Of a stretch of 64,000 nt of DNA, positions 46,911-56,461 are shown in pieces. The stretch's first letter is position 1, and every line of letters starts with the position of its first letter. The notes beneath the pieces were generated by a model. It was not told the origin of the DNA. It did no database searches and worked only from the letters and a program-made list of their open reading frames with translations. A program made the position numbers and the translations under genes. Source of the stretch: Abyssalbus ytuae (lineage in GTDB: Bacteria; Bacteroidota; Bacteroidia; Flavobacteriales; Flavobacteriaceae); NCBI RefSeq assembly GCF_022807975.1, contig NZ_CP094358.1, forward strand, positions 3,782,001 to 3,846,000, written 5' to 3'.

Positions 46911-49358
46911 ATGAAAGTATTAAAATTTGGGGGTACCTCGGTTGCCAATCAAGATAATATAAAAAAAGTAAAGCAAATAGTTGTTCGTGAATCCGGAGGA
47001 GCTAAAATTATAGTAGTAGTATCAGCGTTGGGTGGAGTTACCGACCTTTTATTAGAAGCTGCAAATAAAGCTGCAAACCAGGATGAAAATTATAAAGAAA
47101 TTCTTTTCAGCATAGAGCAAAGACATATAAATACAGTAAAAGGGTTAATACCTGTTACTTCGCAAAGCAAAGTTTTAAGCTATGTAAAAAGGGAATTAAA
47201 CAGTTTAGAAACCCTTTTGGAAGGGGCGTTTTTAATTGGAGAAATAACCCCGAGATTATCCGATAAAATTGTGAGTTACGGAGAGCTGTTATCCTCTTAT
47301 ATTATTAGCGAATTTTTTATTGCTGAACAGTTAGATTGCATTTATAAAGATACGAGGACACTTATTAAAACCAACGAACATTTTGGCAAAGCATTGGTAG
47401 ATTTTAAAATTACTAACTCCAATTGCGAAAATTATTTTGGCACAGTTTCGTATAATATAGTTGTAGTTCCAGGGTTCGTGGCATCGTCTCATACCGGAAA
47501 TTCTACCACATTAGGCAGGGGAGGATCAGATTATACGGCAGCTATAATAGCAGGTGCAATAAACGCACAGGTTTTAGAAATATGGACTGATGTTAGCGGT
47601 ATGTATACTGCAAATCCTACCTTGGTTAAACAAGCCTTTGCAATACCTAAAATTTCGTATGAAGAGGCTATGGAGCTCTCTCATTTCGGAGCTAAAGTAT
47701 TGTACCCGCCAACTATACAACCGGTACTTTCAAGGCAAATCCCCATTCATATAAAAAACACCTTTGCTCCTGATCAGAGCGGAACCCTGATACAAAAAAG
47801 TACAGATGCAAAAGCAAGGCCTGTAAGAGGTATAAGTCATATAGAAAATATAGCTTTACTATCGTTAGAAGGTAGTGGTATGGTCGGCATTTCAGGAATT
47901 TCCAAACGATTGTTTGAGGTTATTTCCCTGGCCCGGATAAATGTTATTTTAATTACCCAGGCATCATCGGAGCACTCAATATGTATAGGAATAACAAAAG
48001 ACCAAACTGCAAGGGCGGAAAGTGCAATTAACGATGAATTTGAATACGAAATTTCCACAGGTAAGATTGAACCGGTAATAATTGAAGAAAATCTGGCTAT
48101 TATAGCTTTGGTAGGAGATAATATGAAGAGTCATCAGGGGTTAAGCGGCCGTATGTTCAGTACTTTGGGAAAAAACAATGTAAACATTCGGGCCATTGCC
48201 CAGGGAGCTTCCGAAAGGAATATTTCGGCAGTAATTAACAGCAACGATGTAAAAAAAGCCTTAAACTCTTTACATGAAGAGTTTTTTGAAGAGAATATCA
48301 AGCAGCTAAATCTCTTTGTTGTAGGAGTTGGAAATGTGGGTGCTCGTTTCCTGTCACAAATAAATCAGCAAAAGAAATACCTGAAAGAAAAATTAAAACT
48401 TAACGTAAGGGTGGTGGCATTATCTAATTCCCGGAAGATGATTTTTAATGAAGGAGGATTGAATCTTAATAAATGGGAGGAAGAATTGCAAAAAGGCGAA
48501 GAAGCTAATCTGCAATCCTTTTTTAACAAAGTAAAGCAACTTAATTTAAGAAACAGCATATTTGTGGATAATACGGCTAATGAAGAAGTTGCCAAAACCT
48601 ATGAACTTTATCTTAAAAACAGCATTTCTATAGTAACGTGCAACAAAATTGCTTCTTCTTCAGATTATGATAACTATTTACACTTGAAAAACTTATCAAG
48701 GGAGTACAATGCGCCATTTTTATTTGAAACCAATGTGGGAGCAGGATTGCCGATAATAGATACACTTAAAAATTTAATAGCTTCCGGAGATAAAATAAAC
48801 AAGATACAGGCAGTTTTATCAGGCAGTTTAAATTTTGTATTCAATAACTTTAATGATAAAAACCCGTTTGATAAGGTGGTAAAACAAGCCCAGGATGAAG
48901 GATATACCGAACCTGATCCCAAGATAGATTTAAGTGGGGTGGATGTAATGAGAAAAATACTGATTTTAGCCAGGGAAAGTGGTTATGAAATAGATATTGA
49001 TGAAATTGAAAATGAATCTTTTTTACCTCAGGAAAGCCTTGAGACTAAATCGGTAGAAGATTTTTATAAATCACTAACTGAAAATAAATCTCATTTTGAT
49101 AATCTTTACAAAGAAGCAGCAAGTAATGACTGTCGGTTAAAATATGTAGCCCAATTTGAAAACGGAAAGGCAAAGGTAGGCCTGCAACAAATTCCCAAAG
49201 ACCATCCTTTTTACAACCTGGAAGGAAAAGATAATATTGTGCTTTTTTATACCGACAGATATACTGACCAGCCGCTGATTATTAAAGGAGCAGGAGCAGG
49301 GGCCGATGTTACCGCTTCGGGAATTTTTGCCGATATAATAAGAATAGGTAATTTTTAA
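46911..49358 (+). CDS. thrA: Bifunctional aspartate kinase / homoserine dehydrogenase I
   Basis: An 815-aa fusion catalysing the first and third steps to threonine. The aspartate kinase domain (about 1-290) starts MKVLKFGGTSVANQDNIKK and has TTLGRGGSDYTAA; two ACT domains (about 310-455) include GMVGISGISKRLFEV, where threonine normally inhibits. The homoserine dehydrogenase domain (about 465-815) has the NAD loop VGVGNVGARFL and NVGAGLPIIDTLKNL with GVDVMRKILILAR. Length equals E. coli ThrA (820). First structural gene of thrABC, preceded by the leader peptide. Confidence 0.97.
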   Translation: MKVLKFGGTSVANQDNIKKVKQIVVRESGGAKIIVVVSALGGVTDLLLEAANKAANQDENYKEILFSIEQRHINTVKGLIPVTSQSKVLSYVKRELNSLETLLEGAFLIGEITPRLSDKIVSYGELLSSYIISEFFIAEQLDCIYKDTRTLIKTNEHFGKALVDFKITNSNCENYFGTVSYNIVVVPGFVASSHTGNSTTLGRGGSDYTAAIIAGAINAQVLEIWTDVSGMYTANPTLVKQAFAIPKISYEEAMELSHFGAKVLYPPTIQPVLSRQIPIHIKNTFAPDQSGTLIQKSTDAKARPVRGISHIENIALLSLEGSGMVGISGISKRLFEVISLARINVILITQASSEHSICIGITKDQTARAESAINDEFEYEISTGKIEPVIIEENLAIIALVGDNMKSHQGLSGRMFSTLGKNNVNIRAIAQGASERNISAVINSNDVKKALNSLHEEFFEENIKQLNLFVVGVGNVGARFLSQINQQKKYLKEKLKLNVRVVALSNSRKMIFNEGGLNLNKWEEELQKGEEANLQSFFNKVKQLNLRNSIFVDNTANEEVAKTYELYLKNSISIVTCNKIASSSDYDNYLHLKNLSREYNAPFLFETNVGAGLPIIDTLKNLIASGDKINKIQAVLSGSLNFVFNNFNDKNPFDKVVKQAQDEGYTEPDPKIDLSGVDVMRKILILARESGYEIDIDEIENESFLPQESLETKSVEDFYKSLTENKSHFDNLYKEAASNDCRLKYVAQFENGKAKVGLQQIPKDHPFYNLEGKDNIVLFYTDRYTDQPLIIKGAGAGADVTASGIFADIIRIGNF

Positions 49359-49363
49359 GAAGG

Positions 49364-50287
49364 ATGAACAGTATAAAAATATTTTGTCCGGCTACTATTG
49401 CAAATGTTTCCTGTGGTTTTGATGTTCTGGGGCTTTGTTTAGATAACGTAGGTGATGAAATGGTGGTGAGGAAAACAAAAGAAAAAGGAGTAGTTATCTC
49501 TAAAATTGAAGGTCAAAAACTCCCATTGGAAATTCACAAAAATGTGGCCGGGGTTGCCGTACTGGAATTGTTAAAAAACACCCGTACGGAGGTTGGCTTT
49601 GATATAGAAATATACAAAAACATAAAACCCGGAAGCGGAATAGGCAGTAGTGCGGCAAGTTCTGCAGGAGCTGTATTTGCTGTAAATAAATTACTGGGTA
49701 ATCCTTTTACCTTGCATGAACTTGTGCCCTTTGCAATGAAAGGCGAAGAACTTGCCAGCGGGGCTTTGCATGCCGATAATGTTGCTCCTGCATTATTAGG
49801 AGGTTTTACTTTGGTAAGAAGTTATCACCCTTTGGATATTATAAAACTGCCTGCTCCGGATGAACTTTATGCTTCAATTATCCATCCGCAAATTGAAGTT
49901 AAAACAGCCGATGCACGTTCTGTTTTAAAGCAAAACATACCTTTGCAAACAGCCATCAGGCAGTGGGGGAATTTAGGAGGGCTGATAAGTAGTTTATACA
50001 CCAATGACTATGAGCTAATGGGGAGAAGCCTTCATGACGATATTGTAGAACCCCTGCGGAGTTTACTTATTCCGGGATTTGAGGATGTTAAAAAAGCTGC
50101 ACTTCATGCCGGGGCACTTGGTAGCGGAATCTCAGGATCCGGCCCTTCCATATTTGCTTTAAGTAAAGGGAAGGATAAGGCAACCAAGGTAGCCAATTCT
50201 ATGGCCAAAGTATATGATTTACTGGGTTTAGAATATGATTTACACGTTTCAAAAATTAATATTAACGGCATAAAAGAAATAAATTAA
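49364..50287 (+). CDS. thrB: Homoserine kinase
   Basis: A 307-aa GHMP-superfamily kinase that phosphorylates L-homoserine. The ATP loop PGSGIGSSAASSAGAVFAV (about residues 86-104) is complete, the N-terminus IKIFCPATIANVSCGFDVLG is characteristic, and the C-terminal GALGSGISGSGPSIFAL is the third GHMP motif. It starts 5 bases after the thrA stop and its stop directly abuts the thrC ATG. Confidence 0.97.
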   Translation: MNSIKIFCPATIANVSCGFDVLGLCLDNVGDEMVVRKTKEKGVVISKIEGQKLPLEIHKNVAGVAVLELLKNTRTEVGFDIEIYKNIKPGSGIGSSAASSAGAVFAVNKLLGNPFTLHELVPFAMKGEELASGALHADNVAPALLGGFTLVRSYHPLDIIKLPAPDELYASIIHPQIEVKTADARSVLKQNIPLQTAIRQWGNLGGLISSLYTNDYELMGRSLHDDIVEPLRSLLIPGFEDVKKAALHAGALGSGISGSGPSIFALSKGKDKATKVANSMAKVYDLLGLEYDLHVSKININGIKEIN

Positions 50288-51598
50288 ATGAAGTACTACA
50301 GTCTTAACCAATCAGGTAAAAAAGAAGCTACCACTACTTTTAAAGAAGCCGTAATAAGAGGATTGGCTCCTGACAGGGGTTTATATTTTCCTGAAAACAT
50401 ACAGCCTTTAGATCAGGATTTTATTAGCAATATTGATAAATACACCCATGAAGAAATTGCTTATGAAGTAATAAAACAGTTTGTAGAAGGTGAAATTCCA
50501 GAACAGGATTTAAAACAAATAATTAAAGAGACGCTCTGTTTTGATTTTCCATTGGTAGAAGTAGAAGAAAATATCTGGTCGCTGGAGCTTTTTCATGGCC
50601 CTACTATGGCTTTTAAAGATGTAGGGGCACGTTTTATGGCCCGGTGTTTGGGGTATTTTGGTAAAAAAGATAAAACTACCGATGTTACCGTATTGGTAGC
50701 AACCTCGGGAGATACAGGAGGAGCAGTAGCCAGTGGTTTCCTGGGGGTGAATGGTGTGAGGGTGGTTATTCTTTACCCGTCCGGTAAAGTAAGTGACATT
50801 CAGGAAAAACAACTCACTACCTTAGGCCGTAATATTACTGCTTTAGAAGTTAACGGGGTTTTTGATGATTGTCAGGAAATGGTAAAAACAGCTTTTCTGG
50901 ATCGTGATTTAAAATCCCAGAACCTTACTTCGGCAAATTCTATTAATATTGCCCGCTGGTTACCCCAAATGTTTTATTTTTTCTTTGCATACAAGCAACT
51001 AAAGGATAAAAATAAAGAAGTAGTTTTCTCTGTTCCCAGTGGTAATTTTGGAAATATATGTGCCGGCATGATGGCGTATAAATTAGGATTGCCCTTATCA
51101 CATTTTATAGCTTCAACAAACATTAACGATACAGTGCCCCGATACATTCAAACCGGAAAATATTCGCCAAAACCTTCAGTGCAAACCATCTCAAATGCAA
51201 TGGACGTAGGTAATCCCAGTAACTTTATAAGGATACAAACTTTGTTTGATAACGATTTTGATTTGCTAAAAACAATGTTTTCTTCTATCAGTTACACTGA
51301 TGATGCAACCCGTCAGGCTATGCAGCATATTTTTAAAAACAGTGGTTATATAACCGATCCTCACGGAGCTGTGGGTTACCTGGGGTTAAAGGATTATTTA
51401 ACCAATAGTTCAGGTAAAGCGGGTGTTTTTCTGGAAACTGCCCACCCTGTTAAGTTTCTGGATGTAGTGGAAGAAACATTAGGGGCGAAAATAGAAATAC
51501 CGGCACAAATTCAATCAGTATTGGGAAAAGATAAAGTAAGTGTGAAGATTAATGATTACAATGATTTAAAATCATATTTACTCGATCGAGGCGTATAG
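50288..51598 (+). CDS. thrC: Threonine synthase
   Basis: A 436-aa PLP enzyme converting O-phosphohomoserine to threonine. The PLP lysine is Lys110 in FHGPTMAFKDVGARF; the phosphate cup is ATSGDTGGAVASGF, and SVPSGNFGNICAGMMA and DPHGAVGYLGL are conserved. The layout fits the longer class of threonine synthase. Its ATG abuts the thrB stop with no gap, so the operon thrL-thrA-thrB-thrC is tightly packed. No terminator hairpin is evident after it. Confidence 0.97.
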   Translation: MKYYSLNQSGKKEATTTFKEAVIRGLAPDRGLYFPENIQPLDQDFISNIDKYTHEEIAYEVIKQFVEGEIPEQDLKQIIKETLCFDFPLVEVEENIWSLELFHGPTMAFKDVGARFMARCLGYFGKKDKTTDVTVLVATSGDTGGAVASGFLGVNGVRVVILYPSGKVSDIQEKQLTTLGRNITALEVNGVFDDCQEMVKTAFLDRDLKSQNLTSANSINIARWLPQMFYFFFAYKQLKDKNKEVVFSVPSGNFGNICAGMMAYKLGLPLSHFIASTNINDTVPRYIQTGKYSPKPSVQTISNAMDVGNPSNFIRIQTLFDNDFDLLKTMFSSISYTDDATRQAMQHIFKNSGYITDPHGAVGYLGLKDYLTNSSGKAGVFLETAHPVKFLDVVEETLGAKIEIPAQIQSVLGKDKVSVKINDYNDLKSYLLDRGV

Positions 51599-51633
51599 TA
51601 AAGATGCGGATTGTTATATATTTGACCGTCGGT

Positions 51634-51785
51634 TTATTCGGTTCGCTTTATTTTTGGTGGATTTTGCCGGGTATCAAAAACGTCAGCGATCTTGATTAAT
51701 CCATTTTCTTTGTCTATAGAATAAATAAGTTTGTAGTGTTTAAAAACTAAGTATCTATAATGAATTTAATGATTTTGAAAGGCAT
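51634..51785 (-). pseudogene. RelE/ParE-family toxin remnant (internal deletion)
   Basis: Directly behind the antitoxin gene, an ATG at 51785 overlaps the antitoxin stop (TAATG) and opens MPFKIIKFIIDT before stopping. In another frame, 43 codons (51765-51637, stop 51634) encode a RelE/ParE C-terminus: RYLVFKHYKLIYSID, then IKIADVFDTRQNP. An intact toxin has about 95-100 residues, so roughly 45 central codons are missing and the frame is broken. It is not expected to be toxic. This is my own translation of a stretch too short for a long ORF. Confidence 0.7.
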
Positions 51786-52018
51786 TATTTAAATTTTGTT
51801 AGAAGCTCAGCACTGCTTTTAAACCTGTTATTCTTGAAATCTAATTCCGATTGTTCTATTCTTTTATTCAATTGTTCTTCAGTCATCGGGCTAAATTCTT
51901 CACTGTTTGTATTTTCCCGTTCTTTTCTTAACAGGGTTTCAAGTCGGGAAATAGCCTCTTCGCTCTGAATTTTCAGGAATTCCTGTATAAACTCGATTTT
52001 TCTTGACTGTATATCCAT
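51785..52018 (-). CDS. Antitoxin-like protein of a RelE/ParE-type module
   Basis: A 77-aa acidic, largely helical protein: MDIQSRKIEFIQEFLKIQSEE and a heptad-like middle, then PMTEEQLNKRIEQSELDFKN near the C-terminus. This is the type of small antitoxin that precedes RelE/ParE toxins in many Bacteroidota. The toxin partner downstream is an inactivated remnant, so this is an orphan antitoxin. The ATG at 52018 has no close upstream gene. It could still act as a regulator or protect against related toxins elsewhere in the genome (inference). Confidence 0.72.
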   Translation of the reverse strand: MDIQSRKIEFIQEFLKIQSEEAISRLETLLRKERENTNSEEFSPMTEEQLNKRIEQSELDFKNNRFKSSAELLTKFK

Positions 52019-52758
52019 TTTTATTCAGGTTTTTTCAAAGGTAAGGATTTCTTAATTTAATAACTTATCTTTTTTTAAAGCAAAATTGTTCTGCTATTGG
52101 CCAACCGGGTTTATTTGAAAGACGTTTAAAGAGTATAAAAAGTGATATTTGATTTGAACATCAAAATGAATCAACATTGGTGCTAAGTTCAGCCCGAAAA
52201 ATATTCCCTTCAAAATAGTATTTAAAAATAAGGTTTCTGCTTCCTTGATTTTAGCCCGTTGGTAAAATCTACGTTGCAGGGACTCCTGCTTTTTTAGTGT
52301 TATAGTTAAAAACGGTATCGAACAGTTTTTAACTATTTTCTTTTCCATTATTTTTTGTCATGGTTTTTGCAAATGGCAAAAACACACGCCAAAAAGAGCC
52401 CGGGGTGATCCTTTCAGGACTGATTGGCACCATAAATAACCCCACCTTTTGGTTTATTTTCTTTATATTATGTTTGTAGGTGTGGGGAACGGGTTTAATT
52501 CAATTATGCATTTTTAGTTGCGGGATAAGAACATTTTCAAAAAAGTACAGAGACACATTCTTTATCCTGCACGTTAACATTAATAAGGAATGAGTAGTCC
52601 TCAGAAGCAATCAGTAAATACTCAGGAAAAGATTATATAAACCTGATTTTCCCGGATAGTCAATCTATTTTTAAGAAGGAAAATGTTATGACATAAAGCC
52701 AACAGGGCGTAAGTAATAAAGATGAGTTTCGTCCAACCAAACTTAAAACATATAAAAA
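52019..52758. other. Gene-poor stretch between the antitoxin and the thioredoxin-fold lipoprotein
   Basis: About 740 bases without a supported gene. It contains an inverted repeat GGATAAGAA ... TTCTTTATCC with one bulge around 52523-52566 and small GC-rich patches (CCCGGGGTG at about 52400). An 84-codon minus-strand frame at 52094-52348 exists, but I do not recognise it and it looks like chance. I see no clear promoter. Together with the broken toxin and the repeat array downstream it marks a decaying or plastic patch. Confidence 0.4.
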
Positions 52759-53472
52759 ATGAAAAATCTAACATTAACATTATTGGTACTGTTTTTTACA
52801 ATTTCATGTAAAAAGCAGGTTGAAAAAGAAACAAAAGAGACTGAAAAAGAAGTTACGGAAGTAAGCCTGGAAACTGCTAAAGTAACGGAAAACGATAAAC
52901 CGGTTATAGATTATGCATCCTTTGGCATAGCCGCGGGGGATATTCCTAAAGGTTTGGAAACAGGGAGTGAAGTACCCGAAGTAAACCTTATTAATGAAAA
53001 AGGGGAAACGGTGTCCCTGGCAAATTTATATGAGGCAAAACCTTTGGTGGTGATTTTTTACCGGGGTTACTGGTGCCCGGTTTGCAATAAATATTTATCC
53101 GCCCTTACCGCTAATGTTTCGCAGATAGAAGAAAAAGGGGCCGGCATAATTGCTATTACACCTGAAACTTATGAAAATATTGCAAAAACCCGTGAAAAAA
53201 CAGGTTTATCAATACCGGTATATTATGATAAAGACGGCGCAGCTATGAAAGCTTTTGATGTAGATTTTGCAGTTACTACCCAATATGATGAAAAAATACA
53301 GGAAAAGCTGAATGCTTCCATAAAGGAAACTAATGGGGCCGATACCTCCTTTTTGCCTGTGCCTGCTACTTATATTATTGATAAAGAAGGAAAAATAATA
53401 TATAAGCAGTTTGATCCGGATTACCACAACCGTGCTTCAGCCGAAGAGATTTTAAAACACATTCCCCAATAG
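52759..53472 (+). CDS. Peroxiredoxin-like (AhpC/TSA family) lipoprotein
   Basis: A 237-aa lipoprotein (MKNLTLTLLVLFFTISC, lipid on Cys17) with a charged linker rich in Lys and Glu and a thioredoxin-fold domain (about 80-237). The active site reads FYRGYWCPVCNKYLSAL, a CPxC form seen in the Bacteroidota peroxiredoxin-like family that resembles both AhpC/TSA and thiol-disulfide proteins such as ResA. It probably reduces peroxides or protein thiols in the periplasm. Two Cys give a resolving pair. Single-gene unit; a perfect palindrome follows 28 bases after the stop. Confidence 0.85.
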   Translation: MKNLTLTLLVLFFTISCKKQVEKETKETEKEVTEVSLETAKVTENDKPVIDYASFGIAAGDIPKGLETGSEVPEVNLINEKGETVSLANLYEAKPLVVIFYRGYWCPVCNKYLSALTANVSQIEEKGAGIIAITPETYENIAKTREKTGLSIPVYYDKDGAAMKAFDVDFAVTTQYDEKIQEKLNASIKETNGADTSFLPVPATYIIDKEGKIIYKQFDPDYHNRASAEEILKHIPQ

Positions 53473-53500
53473 AAAAAGGAAAAAAGCTAATGAATAATTA

Positions 53501-53534
53501 TAAACCTGCCAGGTTTTAAAACCTGGCAGGTTTA
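53501..53534. repeat. Perfect 34-bp palindrome
   Basis: TAAACCTGCCAGGTTTT at 53501-53517 followed immediately by its exact reverse complement at 53518-53534, with no spacer. As RNA it forms a long hairpin on either strand. I recall similar palindromes as common intergenic elements in Bacteroidota genomes. It may terminate the preceding gene, though it has only a short T run. Confidence 0.85.
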
Positions 53535-53580
53535 GTACTTACTAACTTCAACGAGTAATCAATTACGGGTATTAATATCT

Positions 53581-54020
53581 ATGGCAAATATCCTGACTAT
53601 ACTATGAAACACTTTCATACTATGCTATGAAACACTTTCATACTATGCTATGAAACACTTTCATACTATGCTATGAAACATCTTCATACTATGCTATGAA
53701 ACATCTTCATACTATGCTATGAAACACTTTCATACTATACTATGAAACACCCTGATGACTATGCTATCGGACACCCTGATGACTATGCTATCGGACACCC
53801 TGATACCATGCTATCGGACACCCTGATGACTATGCTATCGGACACCCTGATGACTATGCTATCGGACACCCTGATACCATGCTATCGGACACCCTGATAC
53901 TATGCTATCAGACACCCTGATACTATGCTATCAGACACCCTGATACCATGCTATCGGACACCCTGATATTATGCTGTCGGACATTCTGATAGCATACTAT
54001 CGAACAGCCGGGTACCGGAA
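53581..54020 (+). repeat. Tandem array of about 19 units of 23-24 bp, two subfamilies
   Basis: Contiguous units starting at 53581, 53604, 53627, 53650, 53673, 53696, 53719, 53742, 53766, 53790, 53813, 53837, 53861, 53884, 53907, 53930, 53953, 53976 and a partial one at 53999. Subfamily A (53604-53741) is ATGAAA-CAC-TTTCAT plus the linker ACTATGCT; subfamily B (53766-53975) is ATCRG-ACACC-CTGAT plus an 8-9-base linker. The unit at 53742 is a hybrid with the left arm of A and right arm of B. Both A and B can form hairpins, with a G-U pair in most B units. There are no unique spacers, so it is not CRISPR, and no long ORF runs through it. Confidence 0.92.
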
Positions 54021-54081
54021 CATTCTTTTTGCAAGGCAGGGAATGTTGCTTTTTAAAGTATCGATTAGTAAAAAAAGATTT

Positions 54082-56412
54082 TTAAAATTCAATCCGGTAG
54101 TTTAAAAGAGGAAGCATTCCCAATTGATGATATTTCCCTACGGTTTGAGTATCGCGGTTATAATAAAGTTCGTATTCGTTTTCCCGGTTTAGTACATTTT
54201 GAATATCCAGCGAAATAATATGTGATACTTTAGGCCGGTTTATGCGGTAATAAATGCTTGTATCAACTCTGTAATATTCATCCAGTTCCAGCTTATTACG
54301 TTGGTCTTCTATATACATATCTTCTCCGGTAAGGTTTGTTTGTTCTATATCAAACGGGGTCGTTCTTTTGCCCCCGTTTAAAAGTATTTTGGCATTAACT
54401 CCCAATAGGTTATTATTAGTTTTTCCTATACTAAATTCTTTTCCGCCTACGGCATTTATGGTATAGTTAAAATTGTAACGGCTGTCATACCACTTACCAT
54501 TGACTGCTTTGTACTTAGCATCAAATAATGAGGTGGTAATTAAATAATAATACTGCCTGGAGAAAAATTTCTCAAAAGTCAGTTCAATACCATAGTTTTT
54601 TCCTGTACTTGTATCGGTAAGTTCCCTGTCTATAAACAGGCCGTTTACAAATGATCCTGTATAGGAGGGGTTGGCATCTACAGCTACATTTTTTAAGTGC
54701 TGGTAATAAGCTTCCAGTTTTATGTGCCCGTTTTTAATAATACGCCAGTCGTAGCCTAATACATAATGGGCAGACCGCATTAATTTAAGGTCTTTATTAG
54801 GGGTAATAATGTTGCCTTGATCATTTTCAATGGTTACGAAGTATTGTATTAAAGGCATGCGGCGGGAGTGCATGCCAAAACCTGCACTAAGTGTGTGCTT
54901 GTTGTTTATTTTGTATTCGGCACCCACCCTGGGTTCTATAACAAAATCGTCGTTAACGGAAAAATGGGTGGTATGGAAACCAAATGTTGCGGACAGTTTT
55001 TCATTGAGTTTATATTGAAATTGTGAATAGAATTGATACATATTGCCACTTCCATTTTCGTTGGCTTGTACGGTCTGGTTGTCATTTATGGTTTTGTCGT
55101 TGTATACATCATAATTCAATATGCTTACAACCGCTCCTGTTTTAAGGGTAGACCGGGCATTTAACTTATTTGTATAGTTCACATTAAATCGGAAGGCAGT
55201 ATTTTCAGATTCGATATTGTCTGTTTCCTGTATTAGGTTTGAACTTTGTGATCTTTCTTCATAATAATATTCACCATCATTGCCGGAATAGGATATAACA
55301 GCATCCAGTATGTTATTGCTGTTAAAAAAGTGTTTAAAATTGAGTCCGGTCATGTATGTTTTTGAACTGAATTCATCATCTACAATAATGTTTTCTTCCT
55401 CTACTTCAGCATCATAGTCATTACTTTCGTTTATACCGCCAATTCCCCAGTACGACAGGCTGGTTTTTGAACTTAACGGAAAATGCAGTTTTAAGGAAAG
55501 ATCCTGAAAAACAGGAACCCCGTCACCATCACTTATATCAATAATTTTATCTAAGAGTGCCAGGGTAGAGTAGCGGTAATTCACCAAAAAGGACCCGTTA
55601 TAGTTTTTACTGAAAGGGCCTTCTATAGCCAGATCGGTACCCAGGACCCCAAACTGAAATGCGAATTCTTTTTTTTCATTGTTACCGTTTCTAAGGCGTA
55701 TATCAAAAACCCCGGATGTTGCATTGCCATATTCTGCAGGGAAAGCTCCTGTAAAAAAATCGGATTTTGCCAGCATATTGGTACTAATAAGGCTGACCGC
55801 ACCGGGATATAAGCCATCATCTGAAAAGTGATTGGGTTCGGGCACTTCTATACCTTCTATTTTCCATAAAAGCTGATTGGCACTGTTTCCCCTTATTATT
55901 ATTTCGTTGGTACCGTCGTCAGAGTTTGTAACCCCGGGAAAGGATAATGCCATTCGTCCCGGGTCGCTCACACTCACAGGAAATCTTTTGGTTTCTTCCA
56001 CACTAAAAGAACGTGCACTAACAGTGGCCAGCTTGTTTAAAGGCCTGGTATTGTCGGTGGGAGCTGTTACTATTACTTCATTAAGTTGCTGTAGTGACTC
56101 TTCCAGTTGTATGGTTAAGTTTACTTCTTTGGCTGAGCCTACAAGTATTTCTGAAATAATTCTTTCTTTATATCCTAAATAATTGACCAGAAAAGATTGC
56201 CTGCCAATGGGAACATTTTCTAATTTAAATATTCCGTTTTCATCAGTAGCAGTACCCTGGGCGGGTGATGCGTTAAGTAATGTAACGGTAGCTCCCATAA
56301 GGGGTGCGCCGGTAGTAATGTCCAGTATTTTTCCTTTTACGGTTTGTGTTAACGTTTGTGCGTTAAGACAAAGCGATGCCAGGAATACCGTTAAAAACAA
56401 TATTCTTTTCAT
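54082..56412 (-). CDS. TonB-dependent receptor with carboxypeptidase-regulatory-like domain
   Basis: A 776-aa outer-membrane receptor. A signal peptide (MKRILFLTVFLASLCLNA) is followed by a CarboxypepD_reg-like domain (about 24-110; VKGKILDITTGAPLMGATVTL), a plug (about 115-240; DGTNEIIIRGNSANQLLWKIEG) and a long barrel with the usual aromatic C-terminus (LPLLNYRIEF). It lacks a SusD partner. This is the CirA-type organisation common for receptors of siderophores or peptides in Bacteroidota; substrate unknown. The tandem repeat array lies downstream. Its start at 56412 is separated from the small ORF at 56462 by a short gap, so it may be the last gene of the sigma-factor operon. Confidence 0.9.
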   Translation of the reverse strand: MKRILFLTVFLASLCLNAQTLTQTVKGKILDITTGAPLMGATVTLLNASPAQGTATDENGIFKLENVPIGRQSFLVNYLGYKERIISEILVGSAKEVNLTIQLEESLQQLNEVIVTAPTDNTRPLNKLATVSARSFSVEETKRFPVSVSDPGRMALSFPGVTNSDDGTNEIIIRGNSANQLLWKIEGIEVPEPNHFSDDGLYPGAVSLISTNMLAKSDFFTGAFPAEYGNATSGVFDIRLRNGNNEKKEFAFQFGVLGTDLAIEGPFSKNYNGSFLVNYRYSTLALLDKIIDISDGDGVPVFQDLSLKLHFPLSSKTSLSYWGIGGINESNDYDAEVEEENIIVDDEFSSKTYMTGLNFKHFFNSNNILDAVISYSGNDGEYYYEERSQSSNLIQETDNIESENTAFRFNVNYTNKLNARSTLKTGAVVSILNYDVYNDKTINDNQTVQANENGSGNMYQFYSQFQYKLNEKLSATFGFHTTHFSVNDDFVIEPRVGAEYKINNKHTLSAGFGMHSRRMPLIQYFVTIENDQGNIITPNKDLKLMRSAHYVLGYDWRIIKNGHIKLEAYYQHLKNVAVDANPSYTGSFVNGLFIDRELTDTSTGKNYGIELTFEKFFSRQYYYLITTSLFDAKYKAVNGKWYDSRYNFNYTINAVGGKEFSIGKTNNNLLGVNAKILLNGGKRTTPFDIEQTNLTGEDMYIEDQRNKLELDEYYRVDTSIYYRINRPKVSHIISLDIQNVLNRENEYELYYNRDTQTVGKYHQLGMLPLLNYRIEF

Positions 56413-56461
56413 TATTTTATGATTTTATAGGTTTACTTAATTACTGAAATAGCAGATTTAA

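Noticed and set aside
52094-52348. 84-codon minus-strand frame
   Set aside because: No recognisable family or signal, no coupling to neighbours, in a decayed region; kept only as a mention in the gap entry.
53581-54020. CRISPR array
   Set aside because: Units are contiguous and nearly identical; there are no unique spacers of 25-40 bases and no cas genes nearby.
52019-54081. Integrative element or prophage around the accessory patch
   Set aside because: No integrase, transposase, flanking tRNA or terminal repeats were found; only small decayed genes and repeats.
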